From: Falsihalocynthiibacter halioticoli
GTDB taxonomy: Bacteria > Pseudomonadota > Alphaproteobacteria > Rhodobacterales > Rhodobacteraceae
NCBI RefSeq assembly: GCF_025802015.1
Contig: NZ_JAOYFC010000002.1
Span: 558,001-622,000, forward strand
Direction of reading: 5' to 3'
DNA: 64,000 nucleotides
Shown here: piece by piece, positions 33,615-43,618 of the stretch
How the letters are laid out: every line of letters begins with the position of its first letter
How positions within the stretch are numbered: the first letter of the stretch is position 1
Notes under the pieces: model-generated
Database searches by the model: none
What the model was told of the DNA's origin: nothing
What the model saw: only the letters and a program-made list of their open reading frames with translations
Program-made: the position numbers and the translations under genes

Positions 33615-34502
33615 ATGACCGCCGCCACGACCGCCCCGAAAACACCACGCATCTCTTTCGAGTTTTTCCCACCGCAGTCGCTTGAAGCGTCATTTCGGCT
33701 TTGGGACACAGTGCGCGCGCTCGCGCCTCTGGCGCCGAGTTTTTCATCGGTCACTTATGGCGCAGGCGGCACAACTCGTGATCTGACCCATGAAGCGGTT
33801 GCCACGATCCACAAGAATTACGGCCTGAACGTCGCCGCGCACCTGACATGTGTTGACGCAACGCGCGAAGAAACGCTGAAAATCGCCAATTCCTATGCAG
33901 ACGTTGGTGTCAAAGAGATTGTTGCCCTGCGTGGTGATGCACCCAAAGGCGCGGACAAATTCACGCCGCACCCCGAAGGGTTTGCGGATGCCTGTGAACT
34001 CATCGAAGCACTGTCCGACACAGGAAAATTCAAAATTCGCGTTGGAGCATATCCAGAGCCGCACCCCGATGCGCCAAATGCCCAAGCCGATGTTGACTGG
34101 CTGAAACGCAAAATTGACGCTGGAGCAGATTCCGCGATCACGCAGTTCTTCTTCGAAGCCGATACGTTCTTCCGTTTCCGTGATCGTTGCGAGAAAGCCG
34201 GAATTGATGCGCCAATCATTCCAGGCATCCTCCCAATCCAAAGCTGGGCCGGAACACAAAGGTTTGCGGCGCGTTGCGGCACATCTGTTCCAAGCTGGGT
34301 TGCCGATGCGTTTGAGAAGGCAGAGCGCGATGATCGCACAGAGCTTCTCGCTACTTCGCTCTGCACAGAATTGTGCAGCGAACTGATCGACGGGGGCGTC
34401 GAAGATTTGCACTTCTATACGCTCAACCGCCCAGAACGGACACGCGACGTGTGCCATGCACTTGGCATTACACCGGAAGCGTCGCTCGAAAACGTCGCGT
34501 AA
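33615..34502 (+). CDS. metF: 5,10-methylenetetrahydrofolate reductase
   Basis: A 295-residue FAD enzyme that makes 5-methyl-THF for methionine synthesis. Motifs are FEFFPPQS at the N-terminus, SVTYGAGGTTRD, HLTCVDATRE, EIVALRGDAP and SAITQFFFEADTFFRF. The ATG at 33615 has AAGGA upstream; the longer in-frame start has no family sequence before it. The gene is divergent from metR with the MetR box between, so it should be induced when methionine is short. Confidence 0.95.
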   Translation: MTAATTAPKTPRISFEFFPPQSLEASFRLWDTVRALAPLAPSFSSVTYGAGGTTRDLTHEAVATIHKNYGLNVAAHLTCVDATREETLKIANSYADVGVKEIVALRGDAPKGADKFTPHPEGFADACELIEALSDTGKFKIRVGAYPEPHPDAPNAQADVDWLKRKIDAGADSAITQFFFEADTFFRFRDRCEKAGIDAPIIPGILPIQSWAGTQRFAARCGTSVPSWVADAFEKAERDDRTELLATSLCTELCSELIDGGVEDLHFYTLNRPERTRDVCHALGITPEASLENVA

Positions 34503-34583
34503 CCGACTTTTCGCGGCTTTCCATTTCGTCGTTCCACACCTAGGCTTCCCCTCAACTACATTGAGAATTGAAGGGGGAGCGAT

Positions 34584-35063
34584 ATGAGCCAGTCGCCCAT
34601 AAAAGTATCGAGCACAGAGGACATCCTCTCGATGTCGGGGCTTGAATACATGCAAGAAATGCTTGCTGGAAATGTAAGCCCACCGCCGATATCCGGCGTT
34701 ATGAACTATCGCATTGTCGAAGTCTCCGAAGGCAATGTTGCCTTTCGCGGAACCCCGCTTCATAACCACCGCAATCCATGGGGCGCTGTACATGGCGGCT
34801 GGTACGGCACGATCCTGGATACCTGTATGGGCTGTGCCGTGATGACAATGCTCCCTAAAGGGTCGGCCTATACAACGCTGGAATACAAGGTGAATATCAC
34901 CCGCTCTATTCCACTTGGCATGGAAGTCGAAGCTCGCGGGACAAGTCAGCACGCAGGGCGGTCCACAGGTATTTCCAGAGGTGAAATACGCGGAGTCGAA
35001 GATGGTAAACTCTACGCCACGGCCTCGACGACTTGCCTTGTCATGACGCCAAGCAAATCATAA
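34584..35063 (+). CDS. PaaI-family hotdog-fold thioesterase
   Basis: A 159-residue hotdog protein. The active-site helix HNHRNPWGAVHGGWYGTILDTCMGCAV carries the HGG pattern of the PaaI/YdiI group, and the beta core reads YTTLEYKVNITRSI. A strong GGGGGAG site precedes the start. It follows metF by 81 bases and is followed by a GFA protein 18 bases later. It should hydrolyse a small acyl-CoA; which one is not clear from sequence. Confidence 0.87.
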   Translation: MSQSPIKVSSTEDILSMSGLEYMQEMLAGNVSPPPISGVMNYRIVEVSEGNVAFRGTPLHNHRNPWGAVHGGWYGTILDTCMGCAVMTMLPKGSAYTTLEYKVNITRSIPLGMEVEARGTSQHAGRSTGISRGEIRGVEDGKLYATASTTCLVMTPSKS

Positions 35064-35081
35064 CGGGAATAGGACATTCAG

Positions 35082-35468
35082 ATGGCACACACCGGTTCTT
35101 GCCTTTGCGGCGCAATTACCTTTGAGATTTCAGGTTCTCTATCCGCTCCCGACGCATGCCATTGCACTATGTGCCGCAAGACCTCTGGTCATTTCTGGGC
35201 TTCGACCGATATAGACAAATCCGCGCTCAACATCACGGATGTCTCCTCGCTCAAGTGGTTCCAATCCTCCGCGAAAGTCAGACGCGGATTTTGCGAGACT
35301 TGCGGATCAAGTCTGTTTTGGGAGCCTTTGAACAACTCAGGCAAAATTGCGGTTGCTATGGGCGCGATAAATCAACCCACTGGAATTAAGTTGGGCATGC
35401 ATATCTTCACGGCCGAAAAAGGGGACTATTATGACATCAAAGATGGATTGCCCCAAAACGCGACCTAA
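35082..35468 (+). CDS. GFA (CENP-V) family zinc protein
   Basis: A 128-residue protein of the glutathione-dependent formaldehyde-activating family. Zinc cysteines are present in GSCLCGAITFEI, ACHCTMCRKTSGHFW and FCETCGSSLFW. Members other than Gfa itself are of unknown function, and no formaldehyde dehydrogenase is nearby, so a formaldehyde role should not be assumed. The gene is 18 bases after the thioesterase, and its stop overlaps the stop of the converging DUF2235 gene by four bases. Confidence 0.92.
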   Translation: MAHTGSCLCGAITFEISGSLSAPDACHCTMCRKTSGHFWASTDIDKSALNITDVSSLKWFQSSAKVRRGFCETCGSSLFWEPLNNSGKIAVAMGAINQPTGIKLGMHIFTAEKGDYYDIKDGLPQNAT

Positions 35469-36565
35469 GCCTCTATTTGTGACGTTTGCTCCGGTTTGAT
35501 TTCAGGTTTCGCCGCCTGCCGCAACTCCAACGCAAGCTTGTGATCTTCTGGCACCGTCTCGTGAACGCGCTCCGAAATATCACGGCCAATCACACGAGTG
35601 CCACGGGCAACGAACAGCATACCCCAGCCCCGCGTTGACCCGACCGATGGCGCGTCTGGATCACAGTCGATGGTTGCGCGCCACCCCTCTGGCATGGTCA
35701 GCCCGACAGCTTCGGCCTTCTCCAACATCCAAACCAGTGGGATATTCGCAAGCGGACGTGCGGCCTCAAATCCACTAAGTTGCCCGCCGATATCTCCATG
35801 GGTTCCACGAAACCACATCTGCTCGACATCGCCGTGCCAGTCTGGAGGGCACGACCAGAGAACAGGCGCAAAAGCAGACCGATTTTCATCTAGCGCCAGC
35901 GCATGGTACCCGTGCTTGACGGCCCTTCCGAGCTTGTGGTTGTGAAAGGCGTGTTTCGGCTCTGTCAATCTCCACAGAAACGGAAGCCGCATGCCCAGCG
36001 CTTTTACCGTATCCCAAACACCAACCATCTGAATATCGACTTCTGTTCGACAATAGGCCGCTTGAAACTCCTCGATCGCACGAGAGTGCCTTGGCCCTTG
36101 ATACAATCGATATGCGGTTCGAATATTCCGCACAGTGGCGTGCTCTGGTTTGAGCAAACCAACGCGATCAATGACTCCGGCAAGGCTTCTTACCGCGAAG
36201 GCTCCGCGTGAATACCCAAAGAGGAAAATCTTGTCGCCCGTGTGATACCTGCTTGCAAGGAAACCGTAAGCACCGCGAATTTGACGGTTAATGCCGCGCC
36301 CTTCCAACACGTCTCGCGTATTGCGCCAGCTTCGCCATTGAACTCCAGACGCGTAGCGTAAATTTGGCCGGACTTGCGCAGGCAACGCGCAGAGCATTTT
36401 GTATAATCGGCCGGCGTTTGTTTCGTGCCCTTCATCAAGGCTCGACATCGTGCCATCCAGAATGATCACATGCGTGACTGGCCCGCGCTGTAGTGTTCTT
36501 GGTGTCTGCTCTCGCCCGCCACCAAACCCAATCCAATTCCTGAGTCTGTTAAGAAGCCGCGCCAT
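35465..36565 (-). CDS. DUF2235 alpha/beta-hydrolase-like protein
   Basis: A 366-residue protein of DUF2235. It opens with VTHVIILDGTMSSLDEG and carries the nucleophile elbow FGYSRGAFAVRSLAGVI (G-Y-S-R-G). DUF2235 includes type VI secretion phospholipase effectors of the Tle group, but many chromosomal members are cytoplasmic and uncharacterised. No signal peptide or secretion cluster is near. The ATG at 36565 has AGGAC upstream and lies 17 bases inside the 3' end of the preceding molybdo-enzyme gene, so the two are coupled. Confidence 0.87.
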   Translation of the reverse strand: MARLLNRLRNWIGFGGGREQTPRTLQRGPVTHVIILDGTMSSLDEGHETNAGRLYKMLCALPAQVRPNLRYASGVQWRSWRNTRDVLEGRGINRQIRGAYGFLASRYHTGDKIFLFGYSRGAFAVRSLAGVIDRVGLLKPEHATVRNIRTAYRLYQGPRHSRAIEEFQAAYCRTEVDIQMVGVWDTVKALGMRLPFLWRLTEPKHAFHNHKLGRAVKHGYHALALDENRSAFAPVLWSCPPDWHGDVEQMWFRGTHGDIGGQLSGFEAARPLANIPLVWMLEKAEAVGLTMPEGWRATIDCDPDAPSVGSTRGWGMLFVARGTRVIGRDISERVHETVPEDHKLALELRQAAKPEIKPEQTSQIEA

Positions 36566-38846
36566 TTGCGTCCTGAAGCATCTGCCACACTCGGCTTGGC
36601 GTGAATGGCATATCTGTTTTACGCACGCCACGTTCCCAAAGAGCATCTTGAACAGCATTTGCAACGGATGCCATTGAACCGACCGTTCCTGCTTCGCCGC
36701 AGCCCTTCATTCCCATCGGGTTTGCTGTGCTTGGCGTGCCTTCGGTTGTGAAATCAACGAATGGCATATCATCCGCACGCGGCATGGCGTAATCCATAAA
36801 GCTTGCCGACAGAAGTTGCCCGTCGTCATCATAGACCACCTGCTCGGTGAGTGCCTGTCCCAGCCCCTGCGCAACGCCGCCGTGGATTTGGCCCGCAACA
36901 AGCATCGGGTTGATAAGGTTGCCAAAATCATCCGTCACAGTGTAGCGGACAACATCGACTTTACCGGTCTCCTCGTCAACCTCGACCTCTGCCACGTGCG
37001 CGCCATTCGGGTATGAGCGCCCGGGAATCTCTGCTGTCGCTGAGAAGCTCAACAAGTCTTTTCGACCATCTGCCATCGCCATCGCAGCAGCTTCAAGCAT
37101 GGTTGGCGCAAGGTTCGACCCTTCAGCACGAAAGCTCACGTCATCAAACTTTACTGCCTCTTCATCGACGCCCATTTTCTCGGCGAGGTAAGGACGGTAG
37201 GCCGCGACGATCTTTGTAACAGCGGCGAGTGTCACGTGTGTTTGAACCGTCACAGAGCGCGAACCGCCTGTACCGCCACCGCGCGCGATCAAATCGCTGT
37301 CGCCCTGAACAACGTTGATCTTGTCGGCGGGAATTCCCGTTTGGTCCGACAGGAACTGCGCATAGACCGTTTCATGCCCTTGCCCGTTGCTTTGAGTACC
37401 CACGTATATGCTCGCGGTGCCGTCTTCGTGAAATTCGACCTTCGCGTCTTCCGAAGGATCACCAAGGATACTCTCGATGTAATAGCAAAGCCCCATGCCA
37501 CGAAGTTTCCCGCGGCTGGCACTTTCCGACTTACGAGCGGCAAAGCCCTTGAGGTCGCATTCCTTCTCAACTCGATCAAGAACACGCTCAAAGTCGCCAA
37601 CGTCATATAGTTCACCCGTCGCCGACCGATAGGGGAACTGATCTTTGGGGATAAAGTTTTTGCGCCGAAGCTCCCAAGGATCAACGTTAAGTTCGCGCGC
37701 TGCGGCATCCATCGTACGCTCAAGCGCAAAGATCGCTTCAGGTCGACCAGCGCCACGATACGCATCGACCTGCGTGGTATTGGTAAAGATGCCCTTCACC
37801 GCATGGAACGTTGTGGTGCAGTCGTACGTGCCCATCAGGACTTTGGCGAAAAGCTCGGTCTGGATCGGTTGTGCGAAGTTCGAATTATAGGCACCAAGGT
37901 TGTTTACGGTTGTGACGCGATAAGCGAGGATCTTGTGGTTTTCGTCAAAAGCAAGCTCGCAGGTCGATACAAGATCGCGGCCCGCATTATCTGTCAGTAT
38001 GCTCTCTGATCGATCTCCCATCCAACGCACAGGAACACCCAACTCACGAGCGGCGGCGGCGGCAACGAAATACTCCGGATACGGCATTGCTTTCATACCA
38101 AATCCACCACCAACGTCGGGATTGGTGACCCGGATATCGTCTTCGTTCATCTTTAGAATTCGTTTGATTTGAGCCTTGTAAGGCCACACACCCTGCCCGT
38201 TGACCGAAAGGTGAATGCGCTGCCCGTCATACTCGGCGAAACACCCGCGCGGCTCGAGCGAATTCACAATGATACGGTTATCAACAACCTCGCAACTCAC
38301 ATGGTGCGCTGCTTTTGCAAACGCCTCTTCTGTGGCCGCTTCGTCGCCCATCGCCCAGTCATAGGCAACATTGTCCGGCGCCTCTTTATGCAAAGGCTCT
38401 CCCCCGGCGCACACTTTGACATGCGCAGGCAATTCTTCGTAATCAAACTCAATAGCTTCCGCCGCATCGCGGGCCTGTTCGAGCGTTTCTGCCACGACAA
38501 CCGCTACCGGATCACCAACAAATCGGACTCGACCCTTGGCTAGAAGCGGTCGCATGGGATCAGCGCCTTTGCTCCCGTCGCGGTTTTTTACAACCGTACA
38601 GGCAAGCGTCGCGTCTAGCCCCATGGCCTCAAGCTCTGCCATGCTCAGGACGAGTTTAACCCCATCCATTTCTCTGGCATCTTCGAGGTTCAGCTCGGTA
38701 ATCTCCGCATGGGCAACCGGCGAGCGCAAGAAATAGGCATGCAAAGCACCCTCTGGCGTGATGTCATCAACATACCGGCCCTGCCCTGTCAGAAACCGGA
38801 TATCCTCTGTTCGCTTAACAGACTGACTTTTACCAAATTTATCCAT
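36549..38846 (-). CDS. Molybdenum hydroxylase large subunit, form-II CoxL-like
   Basis: A 765-residue xanthine-oxidase-family catalytic subunit binding the molybdopterin-cytosine cofactor. Residues 362-368 read AYRGAGR, the signature of form-II enzymes, not the AYxCSFR of true CO dehydrogenases. The catalytic Glu is in GCGEAG near the C-terminus. The usual FAD (CoxM) and 2Fe-2S (CoxS) partners are not adjacent, which is unusual. The ATG at 38846 begins MDKFGKSQSVKR. It is divergent from an Lrp regulator and overlaps DUF2235. Substrate, perhaps an aldehyde or N-heterocycle, is unknown. Confidence 0.9.
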   Translation of the reverse strand: MDKFGKSQSVKRTEDIRFLTGQGRYVDDITPEGALHAYFLRSPVAHAEITELNLEDAREMDGVKLVLSMAELEAMGLDATLACTVVKNRDGSKGADPMRPLLAKGRVRFVGDPVAVVVAETLEQARDAAEAIEFDYEELPAHVKVCAGGEPLHKEAPDNVAYDWAMGDEAATEEAFAKAAHHVSCEVVDNRIIVNSLEPRGCFAEYDGQRIHLSVNGQGVWPYKAQIKRILKMNEDDIRVTNPDVGGGFGMKAMPYPEYFVAAAAARELGVPVRWMGDRSESILTDNAGRDLVSTCELAFDENHKILAYRVTTVNNLGAYNSNFAQPIQTELFAKVLMGTYDCTTTFHAVKGIFTNTTQVDAYRGAGRPEAIFALERTMDAAARELNVDPWELRRKNFIPKDQFPYRSATGELYDVGDFERVLDRVEKECDLKGFAARKSESASRGKLRGMGLCYYIESILGDPSEDAKVEFHEDGTASIYVGTQSNGQGHETVYAQFLSDQTGIPADKINVVQGDSDLIARGGGTGGSRSVTVQTHVTLAAVTKIVAAYRPYLAEKMGVDEEAVKFDDVSFRAEGSNLAPTMLEAAAMAMADGRKDLLSFSATAEIPGRSYPNGAHVAEVEVDEETGKVDVVRYTVTDDFGNLINPMLVAGQIHGGVAQGLGQALTEQVVYDDDGQLLSASFMDYAMPRADDMPFVDFTTEGTPSTANPMGMKGCGEAGTVGSMASVANAVQDALWERGVRKTDMPFTPSRVWQMLQDANGAAS

Positions 38847-39036
38847 CGAAACTCGCCTCTTCCCTGTCCGCATGATCGGGCATCCTCAGCCATAGACCTT
38901 AACTCCGCCAGCCTCACTGTCCAGCAGGTTTTGCAAATATCCGAGTAACCTCGCATGCCGCAAAACTTGACAAGTCGCCAAGCCTAGCGCCTTAAATTGT
39001 CTGCGAACATTCTCGCCGGCAACCGATGAAACCCAG

Positions 39037-39468
39037 ATGGATGCACTCGACCGAACCTTGATCTCCGAGCTTAGCACAGATGCACGGATTTCCGTTGCCC
39101 ACTTGGCGCGCAAACTCGGCGTGGCGCGTAGCACCATTCAAACACGCATCGAAAAGTTGGAGGAAAGCGGCACGATCGCCCGTTACACCATCCAGCTGGG
39201 CGATACCTCAAGCATCGGCAAAATCTCTACAACTGTTCTCGTTGATGTCGAGCCGAACGCGCTACCCGAAATTCTGAAGGCTTTGGAAAAGATCGCCGAG
39301 GTCAAACGCATTCACACGACCAGTGGCCGTTTTGATCTCATGCTTTGGGTAATCGTCGACACCCCCCCAAACCTCGATGCGGTCATCGACAAAATCGCTG
39401 CGATCACCGGTGTTCGTCGCTCCGAGAGCCTAATTCACCTGTCTACCAAGCTGGATCGCGCCACTTAA
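39037..39468 (+). CDS. Lrp/AsnC-family transcriptional regulator
   Basis: A 143-residue Lrp-type protein. The helix-turn-helix is RISVAHLARKLGVARSTIQTRIEKLEESGTI, and the ligand-binding RAM domain carries KRIHTTSGRFDLMLWV. It lies divergent from the CoxL-like gene with 190 bases between starts, so it may regulate that gene. The valS gene follows 80 bases downstream on the same strand. Effector unknown. Confidence 0.9.
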   Translation: MDALDRTLISELSTDARISVAHLARKLGVARSTIQTRIEKLEESGTIARYTIQLGDTSSIGKISTTVLVDVEPNALPEILKALEKIAEVKRIHTTSGRFDLMLWVIVDTPPNLDAVIDKIAAITGVRRSESLIHLSTKLDRAT

Positions 39469-39548
39469 TTCATCGCGCCCCCTTTCCCTTGCGCCCTCTA
39501 TTGGGTATGGCAACGAGAACCAGATTTATCCGAACCGAGGGCCCTGAA

Positions 39549-42404
39549 ATGGCGATGGAAAAAACATTCAACGCGGCAGAAGCCGAAAGCCGCCTGTATG
39601 AAAAATGGGAAGACGCTGGCGCGTTCAAAGCGGGCGCAAACGCCAAGCCCGGTGCTGAAACCTTTTCCATCATGATCCCGCCGCCCAACGTGACCGGCTC
39701 GCTCCACATGGGCCACGCGTTTAACAACACGCTTCAGGATATTCTTGTGCGTTGGCACCGGATGCGCGGCTTTGATACGCTCTGGCAACCGGGGCAAGAC
39801 CACGCGGGCATCGCCACGCAGATGGTTGTCGAACGCAAACTCGCCGCAGAGAACCAACCTTCCCGCGCAGAACTTGGCCGCGAGAAATTCCTAGAGAAAG
39901 TCTGGGAGTGGAAAGAGCAATCCGGCGATACGATCATCAACCAGCTTAAACGTCTCGGCGCGACCTGCGACTGGTCTCGCAACGCCTTTACCATGGACGA
40001 CAATTTCCAGCACGCCGTGCGCAAAGTATTCGTCGACATGTACAACAAAGGGCTGATCTATAAGGGCAAACGTCTCGTTAACTGGGATCCGCACTTTGAG
40101 ACGGCTATTTCCGACCTCGAAGTCGAGAACATCGAAGTTGCGGGCCATATGTGGCATTTCAAATACCCGCTCGCAGGTGGCGAAACCTATGAGTACGTCG
40201 AGAAGGATGAGGACGGAAACGTTACCCTGCGCGAGACGCGCGATTACATTTCTATCGCCACGACCCGTCCTGAGACCATGCTGGGTGACGGCGCGGTTGC
40301 GGTTCATCCTGATGATGCGCGTTATGCGCCAATCGTTGGCAAGCTTTGTGAGATTCCGGTCGGCCCGAAAGAGCAGCGCCGCCTGATCCCGATCATCACA
40401 GATGAATACCCCGACATGAACTTCGGCTCAGGTGCGGTCAAGATTACCGGCGCGCATGACTTCAACGACTATCAAGTTGCCAAGCGCAACGACATTCCGC
40501 TCTATTCCTTGATGGACACCAAGGGCGCGATGCGTGCGGATGGCCTTGCCTATGCCGACGCAGCAGCCCAAGCCCAAGCCATCGCTGAAGGCGGAGACGC
40601 GCCCGCAGACGTCACTGAAATCAACCTCGTTCCCGAAGAGTACCGTGGTCTTGACCGCTTCGAGGCCCGCAAGAAAGTCATCGCGGACATCACCGCCGAA
40701 GGCCTTGCGGTCATGACTACAGAGACAACCAAGGACGAAGACGGAAACGAGCAAGAAGTTCAGGTTCCGTTTGTTGAGAATAAGCCAGTGATGCAGCCGT
40801 TCGGCGACCGCTCCAAAGTGGTGATCGAGCCGATGCTAACCGATCAGTGGTTTGTGGACACCGCCCAGATCGTTGAACCCGCGCTTGAAGCCGTTCGCAA
40901 TGGCGACACTCAAATCCTGCCCGAAGCCAATGCCAAAGTGTATTTCCACTGGCTGGAAAACATCGAGCCTTGGTGTATCTCGCGCCAACTGTGGTGGGGC
41001 CATCAGGTTCCGGTTTGGTATGATGACGAGGGCAACGAATATTGCGCCGCCACCGAAGAAGAAGCCATTGAGCTTGCGGGCGGCAAATCCCTGACCCGCG
41101 ACCCAGACGTGCTTGATACGTGGTTCTCCTCTGGCCTTTGGCCCATCGGAACGCTCGGCTGGCCGAACGACACCGAAGAGCTTAAGAAATACTTCCCGAC
41201 GGATGTACTCATCACAGGGTTTGATATCATCTTCTTCTGGGTTGCCCGCATGATGATGATGCAGCTTTCTGTTGTTGATCAAATCCCGTTCCACACCGTC
41301 TATGTCCACGCGCTTGTTCGCGATGAGAAGGGCAAGAAGATGTCAAAATCGGTGGGCAATGTGATTGACCCGCTTGATACAATCGACGAGTTCGGCGCGG
41401 ATGCGGTGCGGTTTACGCTGACGGCCATGGCCGCGATGGGTCGTGATCTCAAGCTGTCGACAAGCCGCATTCAGGGCTATCGCAACTTTGGAACGAAGCT
41501 TTGGAATGCCGCTCGATTTGCCGAAATGAATGATTGCGTTCCGAGCAAGGATTTCGATCCAACAGCCGTAAAGCAAACTGTTAACCGCTGGATCATTGGC
41601 GAAGCGGCCAAGGCACGTGTAGAGTTTGACGCGTCGCTTGCAAACTATCGTTTCAACGATGCCGCAAATGGGCTCTATTTCTTTACGTGGGGCAAGGTTT
41701 GCGACTGGTTCGTGGAATTTGCCAAACCCCTGCTCAACTCGGATGACGCAGAGATCGTCGCGGAAACACGCGCAACGATGGCTTGGGTTATTGATCAGTG
41801 CCTTGTGCTACTGCACCCGATCATGCCGTTCATCACCGAGGAGCTTTGGGGCTCAATTACTGCTCGCGACAAGATGCTGATCCACGCGGACTGGCCAACA
41901 TATGGCGAAGACCTGATTGACGAGGACGCGGACCGCGAGATGAACTGGGTCATCGGCCTGATCGAAGGCATTCGCTCTATCCGCGCGGAAATGCGCGTTC
42001 CCGCAGGCGCCAAACTTCCAATGCTGCAAATCGAGCTTGATGCAAAATATCAAGGCGCCTTGTCGCGCAACGAGGCGCTGATCCTCAAGCTCGCACGCAT
42101 CGAGAGTATTGCCGCTGTGGATGCCCTGCCAAAAGGCTGCGTTACCATCGCCGTACCGGGCGGAACATTCGCGCTGCCGATTGCCGACATCATCGACCTT
42201 GAGGCTGAAGAAGCCCGCCTGACCAAAGCACTTGGCAAGGTCGAAAAAGAGTTTGGCGGATTGAACGGCCGGCTTAACAACCCGAAATTCGTGGCCAGTG
42301 CGCCTGAAGCCGTGGTTGAGGAAAGTCGCGCCCGATTGGCGGAGCTTGAAGAAGAAGCCACCAAACTTAAAGCGGCCAAACAACGCCTCGCAGAACTCGC
42401 TTAA
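39549..42404 (+). CDS. valS: Valyl-tRNA synthetase
   Basis: A 951-residue class-I aminoacyl-tRNA synthetase. The HIGH-type motif is HMGH at residues 53-56 and the KMSKS motif is intact at 597-601. Between them is the editing domain (YISIATTRPETMLGD, AHDFNDYQVAKR), and the C-terminus is the usual valyl coiled coil (EEEATKLKAAKQRLAELA). The ATG at 39549 follows GAGGG; the upstream extension lacks family sequence. A strong terminator follows the stop. Confidence 0.98.
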   Translation: MAMEKTFNAAEAESRLYEKWEDAGAFKAGANAKPGAETFSIMIPPPNVTGSLHMGHAFNNTLQDILVRWHRMRGFDTLWQPGQDHAGIATQMVVERKLAAENQPSRAELGREKFLEKVWEWKEQSGDTIINQLKRLGATCDWSRNAFTMDDNFQHAVRKVFVDMYNKGLIYKGKRLVNWDPHFETAISDLEVENIEVAGHMWHFKYPLAGGETYEYVEKDEDGNVTLRETRDYISIATTRPETMLGDGAVAVHPDDARYAPIVGKLCEIPVGPKEQRRLIPIITDEYPDMNFGSGAVKITGAHDFNDYQVAKRNDIPLYSLMDTKGAMRADGLAYADAAAQAQAIAEGGDAPADVTEINLVPEEYRGLDRFEARKKVIADITAEGLAVMTTETTKDEDGNEQEVQVPFVENKPVMQPFGDRSKVVIEPMLTDQWFVDTAQIVEPALEAVRNGDTQILPEANAKVYFHWLENIEPWCISRQLWWGHQVPVWYDDEGNEYCAATEEEAIELAGGKSLTRDPDVLDTWFSSGLWPIGTLGWPNDTEELKKYFPTDVLITGFDIIFFWVARMMMMQLSVVDQIPFHTVYVHALVRDEKGKKMSKSVGNVIDPLDTIDEFGADAVRFTLTAMAAMGRDLKLSTSRIQGYRNFGTKLWNAARFAEMNDCVPSKDFDPTAVKQTVNRWIIGEAAKARVEFDASLANYRFNDAANGLYFFTWGKVCDWFVEFAKPLLNSDDAEIVAETRATMAWVIDQCLVLLHPIMPFITEELWGSITARDKMLIHADWPTYGEDLIDEDADREMNWVIGLIEGIRSIRAEMRVPAGAKLPMLQIELDAKYQGALSRNEALILKLARIESIAAVDALPKGCVTIAVPGGTFALPIADIIDLEAEEARLTKALGKVEKEFGGLNGRLNNPKFVASAPEAVVEESRARLAELEEEATKLKAAKQRLAELA

Positions 42405-42421
42405 GCAATACAAAATCAGTT

Positions 42422-42463
42422 TCGGGCGGCCTTGGACTTCTCCAGTGGCCGCCCGATTTGTTT
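42422..42463 (+). terminator. Rho-independent terminator of valS
   Basis: A ten-pair hairpin TCGGGCGGCC/GGCCGCCCGA with a 15-base loop, followed by TTTGTTT. It begins 17 bases after the valS stop. Confidence 0.85.
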
Positions 42464-42505
42464 CTGCCACTTGAACACCCTTCAAATCCCGCGATAATCC
42501 CCACC

Positions 42506-43618
42506 ATGACAGCACCCAAAACAACCGCCATCGCCCAAACCCTTTCGGCAATCAGCCCCTTTGTCGGGCCGGAAACCAACGAACGTGCACGGGGCAAACC
42601 CTTTGCGGCTAGGTTGGGTGCAAACGAAAGTGTGTTTGGCCCCTCGCCCAAGGCAATTGCAGCGATGCAAGATGCTGCCAAAGACGTGTGGATGTACGCG
42701 GATGCGGAGTGCTTTGAGCTTCGAAATGCGCTGGCCGACTATCACGGGCTATCCGCGGATAACATTCTAATTGGCGAAGGGATTGATGGCCTGCTGAACT
42801 ATGTTGTGCGGCTGTTTATCGAACCGGGAGATTGCGTTGTGACCTCGGCTGGAGCCTATCCGACATTCAATTATCATGTCGCCGGATTTGGCGGGAAAAT
42901 CGAAACTGTTCCGTTCAAGGACGATCGCGAAGACCCTGACGCGCTGCTGGATAAAGCCCGCGAATGCGCCGCGAAGCTCGTCTATATTGCAAACCCAGAC
43001 AACCCAATGGGCTCCTGGCACAACGCGGACGTCATCGAAGATATGATTGCGAGGCTACCTGATGGGTGTTTGCTAATTCTTGATGAAGCTTACATCGAAT
43101 TCGCGCCTGAAGGCACCGCACCAGAATGGGACATGGATAACCCGCAGGTCTTGCGAATGCGGACCTTTTCAAAGGCGTACGGCATGGCAGGAGCGCGTGT
43201 GGGCTATGCCATCGGGCATCCGGATTTGATCCGCGACTTTGGGAAAATTCGCAATCACTTCGGCGCAAGCCGCATCAGCCTTGAAGGTGCAGTTGCCGCT
43301 CTCGCTGATCAAGACTATCTGGTGCAGACTCAGGATAACGTTGCACGATCCCGCGCTCGGATTGCTGAAGCCGCCAGAGCAAATGGGCTTGAGCCCCTGC
43401 CTTCGGCCACGAATTTCGTGACGATTGATTGCAAAAGCGACAGCGCATTTGCCAAGCGCGTTTTGTCGGAATTGATGGAACGGGATATTTTCGTACGGAT
43501 GCCGTTTAACCCACCGCAAGACCGTTGCATTCGGATTTCTACGGGGCCGGAGCGGGAAATGGAACTATTCGAAGAAGCCCTACCAAAAGCACTGACTGCT
43601 GCGCGCGCCGAAGACTAA
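42506..43618 (+). CDS. HisC-like PLP-dependent aminotransferase
   Basis: A 370-residue class I/II aminotransferase of the histidinol-phosphate group. The PLP lysine is in RTFSKAYGMAGARVGY, and LILDEAYIEF and ANPDNPMGSW give the Asp and Asn contacts. The first-domain motif GANESVFGPSPKA is typical of HisC proteins. It sits alone, without other his genes, so it may be a second HisC or one acting on another amino acid. The ATG at 42506 has no clear ribosome site. The stop overlaps the next, convergent gene by four bases. Confidence 0.88.
   Translation: MTAPKTTAIAQTLSAISPFVGPETNERARGKPFAARLGANESVFGPSPKAIAAMQDAAKDVWMYADAECFELRNALADYHGLSADNILIGEGIDGLLNYVVRLFIEPGDCVVTSAGAYPTFNYHVAGFGGKIETVPFKDDREDPDALLDKARECAAKLVYIANPDNPMGSWHNADVIEDMIARLPDGCLLILDEAYIEFAPEGTAPEWDMDNPQVLRMRTFSKAYGMAGARVGYAIGHPDLIRDFGKIRNHFGASRISLEGAVAALADQDYLVQTQDNVARSRARIAEAARANGLEPLPSATNFVTIDCKSDSAFAKRVLSELMERDIFVRMPFNPPQDRCIRISTGPEREMELFEEALPKALTAARAED

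Noticed and set aside
36549..38846. Aerobic CO dehydrogenase
   Set aside because: The active-site loop is AYRGAGR (form II), not the AYxCSFR loop of CO-oxidising enzymes, and the other subunits are missing.
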